Position numbers and translations under genes: made by a program. The notes below the pieces were generated by a model. It ran no database searches and was not told the DNA's origin. It saw only the letters and a list, made by a program, of their open reading frames with translations. From Streptomyces sp. MH60 (lineage in GTDB: Bacteria > Actinomycetota > Actinomycetes > Streptomycetales > Streptomycetaceae), in the NCBI RefSeq assembly GCF_002939385.1, contig NZ_MULI01000002.1, forward strand, positions 186,001 through 250,000: a stretch of 64,000 nt of DNA, in the 5' to 3' direction. Shown here piece by piece: positions 42,301 through 52,300 of this stretch. Each line of letters starts with the position of its first letter. The stretch's first letter is position 1.

Positions 42301-43381
42301 GGGCACCCGAACCGGCCGGGTCAACACGGCCGCGCCCCGCGACCACGTGGAAATGGCGCTCCACCGGATCTGGCGCCGGCTGCTGCTGCACCCGGACATC
42401 GGCATCGGCGACGACTTCTTCGAACTCGGCGGCACATCGATATCGGCGATCAAGATGGCCGCCGCCGTCCAGGAAGAGCTCCGCGTGCCCCTGCCGGTCC
42501 GGGACGTCATGCTGCACCCCACCATCGAGGCGCTCGCCGGACGGGTGCGCGGCCATGGCGCCGGCGCCACGCCGCCCGCCGACGTCAGCAGTCTGGTGGA
42601 GTTCCGCCCGGGCGACGGCCGGCAGCGCGTGGTCTGCGTCCACCCCGCCGGCGGTACCGCCTTCTGCTACCTGCCGCTGTCCGCGGCCCTGCCCGACGGC
42701 GTCGGCGTGGTGGGACTCCAGGCACCCGGCATCAACCCCGGCGAGTCCGTCCTGCCCGGCGTCGAGGAGATGGCCGAGGAGTACCTTCGGCTCGTCGAGC
42801 CCGGGCCGGACGAGGCACTGGTGCTCTGCGGACTCTCCTACGGCGGCCTGATCGCGTACGAGATGGGCCGTCGGCTGGCGGCGACCGGACGGCAGCGGGT
42901 GAGCGTGGTCCTCCTCGACACCCACGGCATGCAGGGCGGGAAGGACGCACGGGAGCGCACCGCGGTCGAACCGGTCGGCATGGAGGAGTTCCGGGCAAAG
43001 CTGGTGCGCTTCAACGGCATGTACCCGGGCATCGACGACGACCAGGTGGCTCGGTACCTGACGGTCTACAACCACCACCGTGAGACGGCCGCGGCCTACG
43101 TCGTACCCGAGTCACCGGCCCGGGTCGTGCTGATGGAGGCGACGGACGTGCGGGACGAGGACGACGAGGAGGCGCCCGGCCGCCTGCGCGCGTTCTGGCA
43201 CCGCCGCGTCACGGGCGACTTCAGCGTCGAGCCGGTCGCCTGCGGCCACTGGGACATGCTGGAGAGCGACGAACTGCCACGGGTCGCCTCCGTCCTCGTC
43301 GCCGAGCTGGCCCGGCTGACACCAGGCTCGGCAGGCACCGGGACGCCGCTCGCGACCCCTTACGGCACGTCGGAGGACTGA
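39374..43381 (+). CDS. NRPS, C-A-PCP-TE (detoxin/rimosamide-like cluster)
   Basis: 1335 residues from GTG at 39374, chosen for GAAGGG six bases upstream and because the condensation domain then starts at the normal distance; the upstream codons to 39203 lie in the AT-rich leader. Domains: condensation (about 15-450, active motif 'HHIVFDG', H151/H152), adenylation (480-960, 'YTSGSTGRPKG', 'GYGPTEATLYS', 'YRTGDLARW'), carrier (phosphopantetheine Ser 1022 in 'LGGTSIS') and type I thioesterase (Ser 1155 in 'CGLSYGG'). Specificity residues read approximately D-A-H-F-L-G-G-L-Y, not a code I can assign. Leu 435 is encoded by TTA. A stand-alone C-A-PCP-TE unit could add one residue to an acyl or peptidyl group and release it. 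Its stop overlaps the start of the next gene by one base, so the two are coupled. Confidence 0.93.
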   Translation: MSPPRIEVPRPSGERTPPAPLSLAQERLWVMARMGADASAAYNEPMPFDIRGALDRDLLVRALHLLAARHEALRTRLVPSGGSALQVVDPPGTGFRVTVEDLTRRPDAAERFTRIRHAVEGAPFRLGEEPMVRGCLVKLRTDHHVLLLTAHHIVFDGWSRSLLLRELGQVYTALQEERDAALPELTWQYSDYTRWQWEWMSGADPAAHAEYWAGALAGAPAVLSVPTDRPRPPEQVFRGDRVTVTVDEDLTRALRDLAADHGVSLYATVLTGWSVLLSLLSGQDDIVVGAPTSNRRRGDVEGLIGLFVNTLALRADLSGSPRVADALKRVNQRVRNALRHVDLPFERVVEVVNPPRSPAHTALFQTMFAWVPSMRRELELPGLDVELRQDAAHVPAKFDMVLALADEGPRLTGELDYAVSLFDRTTVERYVRQFLRVLHLMTRQPGAKIADLTLLHGDEQRELLVALSTGPAAREPDSPVPAGLLERFAEQVRTRPRQPAVVAGDTVLDYRTLDRRANRLAHALTARGAGPDRVVGLHAGRTADLVVGVLGILKAGAAYLPLDPGQPPERLTAMADDAAPVLVLTDGEGTPGDDRQPWENLAKVEAEGAHEEAPEVGADPARLAYVIYTSGSTGRPKGVAVTHGSVVNLFDHWRDLMGDAPGEAASAWSSIGFDASVHELLVPLTTGAVLHLVPDELRGDPRALMAWLREHRVTQAFLPPSYVLWADEDPAARLAGLSLRQLLTGVESLPERALYRMRECLPGLRICFGYGPTEATLYSTAYTDPGPYERPCPIGRPLRGTRLYLLDDRMRPVPVGVVGEVYLGGASLARGYLNRPDLTDEAFVPDPFVPGERVYRTGDLARWLPDGNAAYAGRRDDQLKLRGFRIEPGEVEAALLAVPGVREAVVLADRDTPGGPHLVAGVGCDEGTTRTAYEWRAALRDHLPDYMIPVVVAEFPRLPLNRSGKVDRPAVLRAAAGTRTGRVNTAAPRDHVEMALHRIWRRLLLHPDIGIGDDFFELGGTSISAIKMAAAVQEELRVPLPVRDVMLHPTIEALAGRVRGHGAGATPPADVSSLVEFRPGDGRQRVVCVHPAGGTAFCYLPLSAALPDGVGVVGLQAPGINPGESVLPGVEEMAEEYLRLVEPGPDEALVLCGLSYGGLIAYEMGRRLAATGRQRVSVVLLDTHGMQGGKDARERTAVEPVGMEEFRAKLVRFNGMYPGIDDDQVARYLTVYNHHRETAAAYVVPESPARVVLMEATDVRDEDDEEAPGRLRAFWHRRVTGDFSVEPVACGHWDMLESDELPRVASVLVAELARLTPGSAGTGTPLATPYGTSED

Positions 43382-46300
43382 TGGAACCGCCCCTGCCCGA
43401 ACACCCCTCCGCCCCCGCCGAACCCACCGCCGACCCGGGCACGGCGTCGGGGATCGCCCTCGCCGTCCACCGCCGGGCCCTGCGCACTCCGGACGCGGAC
43501 GCGGTCGTCGACGGCGACGTACGCCTGGACTACGCGACGCTGAACGCCGCGGCGGCGGCCGTCGCCGCGGCACTGGGCCGCCAGGGCGTGGCACCAGGGC
43601 GGTCCGTGGCCGTCGCACTGCCGCGCTCGTGGCAATTGGTCTGCGTGATGCTCGGCATCCTGCGCACCGGTGCCCGGGTGGTACCGCTGGACATCCAGAG
43701 CCCCCTCGAACGCCTCCTCTTCGTCCTCCGGGACTCCGGCGCCGACGTCCTGGTGCACGCCGCCTCGGAGAACGGCGGCGAACTAGGACAGGGCAGGACA
43801 GCGCTCGCGGTCGACACGCTGCTGCCCGCGCCCCCGGACGGCGCGGGGACCGCACCCGAACCCCACCCCGCCGACGACGTGTCCTTCCTGTTCTACACCT
43901 CGGGAACGACCGGCCGGCCCAAGGGCGTCGAGATCCGCGACGCCGGTGTCATGCGACTGGCACGGCCCGGCTACATCCGGGTCGGACCCGGTCTTCGCTA
44001 CGCGTGCCTGGCCAACCCGGCGTTCGACGCGCTGAGCTTCGAGGTCTGGGTGCCGCTGCTGACCGGTGGAGTGTGCGTGGTCCTGCGCGACGCCGACGCC
44101 CAGAATCCCGAGAGGCTCGCCGCGGCGCTGCGGCGTGAACGGGTGGACACCGTCTTCGTCACGACCGCGCTGTTCAACGCGGTGGTCACGGCCGTCCCCG
44201 ACTGCTTCGCCGCGGCCGGTCAGGTCCTCGTGGGCGGGGAACAGCTCAACCCCCGGGTGATGCGCCGCTGGTACCGGGACAACGCCGGCAGCGGCACGTG
44301 CCTGTACAACGTCTACGGGCCGACCGAGTCCACCACGTTCGCCCTGTGCCAGCCGATCCCGCGGGACCTCGACGGCGACGTGGTGCCGATCGGGCGGCCC
44401 CTGCCGCACACCGGGGCCGTCGTCGCCGTACCGGACCAGCGGCGGGTGGCCGCGCCCGGCGAGGTCGCCGAACTCCTGCTCAGCGGCGCCGGACTCGCGT
44501 CCGGCTACCGCAACCTCCCGGAGGAGACCGAACGGCGCTTCGTGCGGCTGGCCTGGCTCGACGGAGGCAGGGAGCGGTACTACCGCACCGGTGACCTCGT
44601 ACGGACCGACGACGAGGGGCGCGTGGAGTACGTCGGACGGACCGATCGGCAGGTCAAGGTCCGCGGCTTCCGGATCGAGCCCGGCGAGGTGGAGCGGCAC
44701 GTCCTCACCCACCCGGGCGTCCGGCAGGCCCACGTCTGCACACGCCGCGAGGGCGAGGAGGGCAGCAACGAACTGCTCGCCTTCGTCGTCCTGCGGCACG
44801 AGGTCCCCTTCGAGGAGTTCGACGCCCATCTCGCGGCGCACCTGCCCGCCTACATGCGCCCGCACCACATCCACCTCGTTGCGGAGCTGCCGCTCAACCC
44901 CAACGGCAAGATCGACCAGGCCGCGCTGCTGCGGGTGGCCGGCAGGCCCTGGCGTCCCGGCGCGTCCGGCGCACCGGCCGCGACGGACACGGAGCGGGGT
45001 GTACTGGAACTGGCCGAACAGGTCCTGGGCACCAGCGGCCTCGGACTCGGTGACCGGTGGATCGCCGCCGGCGGCGACTCGCTGAAGGCCCTGCGCTTCC
45101 GCTTCGCCGTCCGGCAGCGCTGGGGCCACGACCTGCCGCAGGCGACCGTTCTCCACGGCGACCTCGCCGCCGTCGTCCGAGCCGTCACCGCGGCCGGCCC
45201 GCACGCGAGGAACGCATACCCCCCACTGGCGGCCGCCGGCGCCCGTTCGGCGCCCGCCACGAGTGAGCAGCAGCGGTTGTGGCTGCTGCAACGCCGTGCA
45301 CCGAACTCCCGGGCCTACTCCGTCCACCAGGCGTTCCGCGTGGACGGACCCGTCGACACCGCCCGGCTGCGACGGGCGCTGCGTACCCTGGTGACCCGTC
45401 ACGCCGCCCTGCGGACCGGCTTCAGCCACGGCGCGCGGGGACTCGAACAGAGAGTGGGCGAGCCGTACGACCCCTGGCACGAGCCGGAACCACGGCCGGC
45501 ATGGGACGAGGAAGAGGCGCACGCCTTCGCCGACGCCTTCTTCGCCGAGCCCTTCGACCTCGCCGACCCCCGGATGCTCCGGGCCTGCTGGCTGCCCCGG
45601 AACGGCGGCGGCACACTCCTGCTCCACCTGCACCACATCGCCGTCGACGGATGGTCACTGGGTATCCTGCTGCGCGACCTGTCCGCCTCCTACGCCGAAG
45701 CGGCCGAGACCCCGGCCGAACCGTCCATGGCACGGGCCGCGACCCCGCTGGACTTCGCCGTCTGGCAGAACACCTGGTTCGCGACCGACGCGTACCGTGC
45801 CCGGCGCGACGAACTCCTCGCGCACTACCGCGAGTCGCAGGAGCCCCAGGAACCGCTCACCGGCCACGGCACCCAACCGGCACCACGGGCCCGGCTGCTG
45901 CGCACCCGCCTCGACACCGCACGCCGGGCCGGGCTGGACCAACTCTGCGCCGAACTCGGCCTGACCCGTTTCCAGACGCTGCTCACCGTCTTCTCCTGGA
46001 GCTTGTACGGCGTGACCGGCGTGGTCCGCCCGCGCGTCGCCACGCCGGTCGCCAACCGCCCGGTGGCCGAGCTGGAGCACAGCGTCGGCATGCTGGCCAA
46101 CACCGTGCTGCTGCCGGTGACCGTCAACCCCGGAGAGGACCTGCGAGTACACCTCCTTCGCACGGGAACCGGAACCGAACAGGTGCTGCGCTGCCAGGAC
46201 GTGGCCCTCACGGACGTACTGACCGGCTGGGAAGACCTCGGCGACGGCACCCCGTTCGACTTCCTGTTCGTGTCGGAGAACACCGACTTCGCGGGACTGC

Positions 46301-49300
46301 GGCTGCCCGGCTGCGCCCAGCGTCCCCTGTGGTGGGCGGCGACGGAGGCCAAGTGCCCGATGACGGTGTCCGTCGTCGACCACCCCGAGGGGCTCGACCT
46401 GCTGTGGGAGTACGCGGAGGACCGCTTCTCCGCCGAGGACGTCGAGGCGATGGCCGCACTGTTCGCGGGCGGCCTGGACGCACTCGCGGCCGGTGGCCGG
46501 TCCACCGCGCGCGAACTGGTCGCGCCGTACCGGCGTTCCCTGCCGCGGTACGGGCGCGGACCCGCCCCGCAGCCGGGTTTCACCACCGTCTCCGACGGCT
46601 TCGCCCGGCAGGTCGCCCGCACCCCCGGGGCCACCGCCCTGCTGACGGCCGACGGGAGCACCCTCACCTACGAGGCCCTCGACGCCCTCGCCGCGGACCT
46701 CGCCACCGAACTGGCCGACCGCTACCCCGTCCCCGCCGACGGCGGCACCTGCCGGGTGGCGCTGTACCTGGAGCCGTCCACCGAGCACGTGGTGTCCCTG
46801 CTGGCACTGGCGCGGCTGAACGTCACCGCCGTACCCCTGGACCCCTCCTACCCGCCCGACGTGCTGCGCCGGGTCCTGGAACTGGTCGACCCGCTCTGCG
46901 TCCTGGTCGCACCCGACGGGGCGCCCGCGCCGGACACACCGCTCCCACCCGACGTGGCCCGCCACCCCGTCGTCCTGACGGACCGGGTGCCGCCGCGGCG
47001 GATCCCCCGGGTGGCCGGTTGTCACAGCGGCGCCAGGCCGCTGTACACGCTGTTCACCTCCGGCTCCAGCGGCGTCCCCAAGGGCGTGGAGATATCCGAC
47101 CGCACCTTGTGCAACCTGATCCGGTGGCAGTCCGGCACCGGAGGTCCGGCCGGACCGGCGGCCACCCAGCAGTTCTCCATGCTGTCCTTCGACGTGTCGT
47201 TCCAGGAGATCTTCGGAACGCTGTGCACCGGCGGCAGCCTGCAACTGATCCGCCCCGAGTGGCGCCAGGACGTCCCCGCGCTCCTGGACCGGCTGGAGTC
47301 GGCGGGCACCGAACGGATCTTCATGCCGTACGTGGCCCTGCAACTGCTCGCCGAGTACGGCGTCCGGCTGGGAAGGTTCCCCTCGCGGCTGCGCGAGGTG
47401 GTCACCGCGGGCGAGCAGCCGGTGTGCACGGACACCGTCCGCAGTTGGTTCGCCGGACTGCCCGGCGCCCGGCTGTTCAACCACTACGGGCCGACCGAGA
47501 CCCACGTGGTCAGCGCCCTGTGCCTGGAGGGCGACCCGAGCCAGTGGCCCGAGCGACCCGCCGTCGGACGCCCGGTGGCCGGTGCCGACCTGCGCGTCGT
47601 GGACGCCCACGGTGACCCGGTCCCGCCCGGGTGCACCGGTGAACTGCTGATCGGCGGCACCATGGCCACCCGCTGCTACCTCGACGCTCCCGCGTCCGAC
47701 GACCCCCGCTTCACCGAGGTGCCCGGGGCCGGCCTGTTCTACCGCAGCGGCGACCGGGCCTGGTTCGACCACGAGGGTCTGCTGCACTACGCGGGCCGCG
47801 ACGACCAGCAGATCAAATGGAGCGGGCACCGGCTGGAACTCGGCGCCGTCGAGACGGCCCTGCTGCGCCACCCGCTGGTGGCCAACGCCGTCGTCGCGCT
47901 CGACGGGAACCGGCTGACCGCCTGTCTGCAGTTCCGGGGCGAGACCGCCTCCGCCGACGAGCTCGGCGCCCACCTCGCCACCTCACTGCCTTCCTACGTC
48001 CGCGTGGACCGCTTCCGGGCACTGCCCGTGCTGCCCCGCACCCCCAGCGGCAAACTGGACCGGAGGGCCGCGCTCCGGGCGCCGGGGGAGGAGCTGCGCC
48101 GTACGACGGCCGCCCGCACCGGCCTGTCGGCCGACGAGGAGCGGCTCTCCACCGCCTTCCAGGAGGTCACCGGGGCGGCGATCGGACCGGACCAGACCTT
48201 CTTCGAGGCCGGCGCCTCCAGCCTCGCCCTCATACGCTTCCATCTGCGCTGCACCACTTCGCTGGGACTGCGCTTCGGTGTCGCGGACCTCTTCGAGCAC
48301 GTCACCGTCCGCTCCCTGGCCCGCCACCTCGCCGCCCCCGCCCGGCGCGGCCCCGAAGCAGCCGCCGCCCTCGCCGATGAGAACGACGAGGACCCCCGGC
48401 CCGGCGAACCCGTCGCGGTCGTCGGCATGGCGTTACGGGTGCCCGGCGCCGCGGACCTCGCCGCCTTCTGGGACCTGGTCGTCTCGGGCGGCACCGGCAT
48501 CCGCCGCATCGACGCCCCGGAAGGAGTCGTCGGCGCGCACAGCACGCTCGACGAGATGCTCGGCTTCGACCCGGGCCACTTCGGCATCAGCCCGCAGGAG
48601 GCCCGCCTGATGGACCCTCAGCAGCGGCATCTGCTGATGGCCTGCGTACAGGCACTGGCGCACGCCGGCATCGCGGACACCTCGGCCGCGCGCGTGGGCC
48701 TGGTGGCCGGTGCCGGCGAGAACACCTACTTCCAGTCCCTGCTTCTCCAGGCGGACCCCGACCGGCTGCCCGACGGCTTCCAGCTCGCCCTGCACCACGA
48801 GAAGGACTTCCTGGCCACCAAGGCGGCCTATCACCTCGGGCTGACCGGCCCCGCCTTCAGCGCCCAGACCGCGTGCTCGAGTTCCCTGGTCGCCGTGCAC
48901 CTCGCGGCCGGCCTGCTCCGGCAGGGCGAAGCCGAGGCCATGCTCGCCGCAGGAGTGCTGATCGACCCCCGCCTCACCGGCGGCTACCGGTACCGGCCAC
49001 AGCACATCTTCTCCGCGGACGGCGACTGCCGGCCCTTCAGCGACGACGCGACCGGAACGGTCGGCGCCAGCGGTGTCGGTGTCGTGGTCCTCAAGACGCT
49101 GCGACGGGCACGGCGCGACGGCGACACCGTCTACGCGGTCCTCACCGGTTCCGCCGTCAACAACGACGGTGCGGCGAAGATCGGTTACACCGCACCGTCC
49201 GTGTCCGGACAGCGCGAGGTCGTCCGGGCCGCGCTGGCCCGCGCCGGACGCACCGGCGCCGACCTGGGCTACGTCGAGGCACACGGAACCGGGACCCGGC

Positions 49301-52300
49301 TGGGCGACCCGATCGAGGTGAGCGCCCTGCGACAGGCCTACGGCGTCGACGAGTCCGGCCGCTGCGCCCTTGGCTCCGTCAAGAGCCAGCTGGGCCACCT
49401 GGGAGCCGCTGCCGGTGTGGTGGGCCTGGTACGCGCCGTCCTCGCCGTCTACCACGGGACCGTCCCGCCCACCCGCAACTTCCGCGCCTTCAACCCCGAG
49501 ATCGGGCCCGACCCCACCCCCTTCCACGTCCCCACCGAGGCAGCGCCCTGGCCCGGGGGACGCGAACGGGTGGCCGCGGTGAGCAGCTTCGGGATCGGCG
49601 GCACCAACGCGCACGTCATCGTCGAACGGCCCACCGGGACCGGCGACGCCGCGCCCCGCGACGTACCCAGGTGCCTGGTGCTCTCCGCGTCGAGCAGGGA
49701 CGCCCTCGTCGCCGACGCCGCACGGATCGCCGACTACCTCGGCTCACGGCCCGACCGCTACGAGGCGGTACTGCGTCACCTGCAGGCCGGCCGCCCCGCC
49801 CGACGCCTGCGGATCGCGGCGGCCGTCGAGGACGTCACCGCCGCCGTGGACTGGCTGCGCACGGTCGCCGCCGGAGAGGTCCCGCACGGCACCGCCGACC
49901 CGGACGCCGCCCCGGTTCCCGCCGTCGGCCGCACGGCCCACGACCTCGCCCAGGAGTGGACCGCCGGACGGTCCGTCGACTGGAGCCCGGGCCCCGCCCC
50001 GGCCCCCTGGGACTTCCCGCCCCCGTCGTTCGCTGTCACGGAGTACGACTTCGACCGCGCGCCCGCGGTCACCGGACCCCGGCGGCTGCCCCCGTCGGAC
50101 TGGCTGCACCAGCCGCATTGGGTCCGGTCGCGCCGCGCCGGGGTCCCGGACGGCGCCGCACGGACCGGGGACGGGCCCCTCGTGGTCGTCGTGGCCGCGG
50201 AAAGCACCCCCCGGGAGGCGTTCACACCGTTCGAGGCCGTGTCCTCCAGGCTCATCCGGATCCATCCGTCCACCGCCTTCGCCCGCGGGGGGCCCGACAG
50301 CTTCGACGCCGACCCGGCCGACCCGGCGTCGCTGCGCCTGGTGCTCGACGCCCTGGCCGAGGACGGCACCGGATCCGTCGAGGCCGCGGTTCGAACGGAG
50401 TGGGTGTACGCGCTGCCCCTGGACGTGACGGGACCGGTCGGCGCCGACACGCTGGCCCGTGCCCGTCACGCCTGCCTGGACACCACGGCGGCCCTGGCCC
50501 AGGCGCTGGCCGGGCGGACCGGCCGTCCCCGCGTGTGGTGGCTGTCGTACGGCGCGCGCCCCGTGCACGGAACGGTGGACCGACCCGAACTCGCGCTCCT
50601 CGGGGGGCCCGTGGAGGCCGCCGCCCAGGAAGCCGCCCTGGACGGCCACTGGCTGGACCTCCCCGACGGTGACCTGTCCCGCTGGGCCGCACCGGTGGCC
50701 GCGCTCGTCGCCGGCCCGCATCCGGTGGGACGCTCGGACGGCGGGGGCCCGACCCGGCAGCTTGCGCTGCGGCAGGGCTACTGGTGGCGGATGGGCACCA
50801 CCCCCGTGGCCGCGCCGCCGGAGCCCGAGCCCCTGGTACCGGCCGGACCGGACACGGTCCACCTGATACTGGGCGGCACCGGTGGCATCGGCCGCGCCGT
50901 CGCCGCCTGGCTCCTGGAACACACCGACGGGCGGATCCTGTTGCTGTCGAGGAGCCCCCGGCTCCCCGAGGAACTCGACCGCTGGGCCGATCGCGTCGGC
51001 CTCATGACGATGGACCTGGCGACCACGCCCGCACACGAGGTGGCGGCGGCCGTCGCCAAGCACACCGCACGCCTGGACGGTGTCGTCCACGCGGCCGGCC
51101 TCGGACACGGCGGGTTGCTCGTGCGCCGCGACGCGGCGGCGATGCGGGACGCCGCCGCGGCCCGCGAGGGCGGCGCGCTCGTCGTGGAGCATCTGATCGC
51201 CGCCCTCCGGCCGCGGTTCGCCGTCTACTGCTCCTCGATGTCCGCCCTGCTCGGCGGCGTCGGGCAGAGCGACTACGCGGCCGGAGCGAGCCTGCTCGAC
51301 GGCTTCGCCCACCACCGCGCCACCGAGGCGGAGGAGACCGTCCGGATCGGTATCGACTGGGACATCTGGCGCGAGACCGGGATGGCGACACGGGTCGCGC
51401 ACCCCGACAGCCGCCACCGGGCACACCTGGACGTCGGCCTGACGACCGAGGAGGGAAAGGAGGTCCTGGCCCACGCCCTGGCTCTGCAACTGCCCCAGCT
51501 CCTCGTCTCCACCACCGACCTCGCCGCCTCCCGCGCGTTCTACGCCCCCGCCGCCGAGGACCGGCCGGAACCACCCGTCCCGTGTCCCGCCCCGCCGGAC
51601 GGCGCCGCGGAACGGGCCGCCGCTCTGGGCCGCGTGGTCCGGGACCTGCTCGGCGTGGACGAACTGGACCCGGACGACTCCCTGTACGACCTCGGCGCCG
51701 ACTCGCTGACCCTGATCAGCGTGATCGCCACCATCGAGGACGACTACGGCGTCGAGTTCGACCTGGCCTCCTTCAGCCACCGGGTCAGCCTCGCCGAAAT
51801 CCTCAAACAACTGGAGGCGTCCCTCACTCCCGCCGAGCCCACCGTCGGCGAGACGGGGGAGACCCGCTCCCCGGTCGTCCTCGACATCTGGCAGGAGGGA
51901 AACGACGACACCGTCCTGTGCCTGCTGCACCCCGTCGGCGGAGACATCCAGGCGTACCGGTCCCTGGTGAGGGAGCTGGGCCCGGCACCCACCGTGTGCC
52001 TCATCGCCGACCCGGCCCTGCGCGACACCGGAGCGCCCGCCTGGTCCCTGGCCGAACGCGCCCGTCACTACGACGCGGTACTGAGGGCCCGCTTCGGGGG
52101 CCCCGGCCACCGCATTCACCTGGCGGGGTGGTCCTTCGGAGCCCGGGTGGCCATGGAGATGGCGGGGCTGGCAGAGTCGGCCGGGCACCGGTTGGAGGCA
52201 CTGCACCTGCTGGACCCGCCGCCGCCCCGGACGGAGACGCCGGCCGTCGCCCGGGACGAGACCTACCTGGAAGCGGTGTTCGCCGCCGAACTGGGCGCCC

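Noticed and set aside
49650..50170. Acyltransferase domain between KS and KR
   Set aside because: Only about 130 residues separate the KS end from the KR region, with no GHSxG motif; it reads as a post-KS linker.
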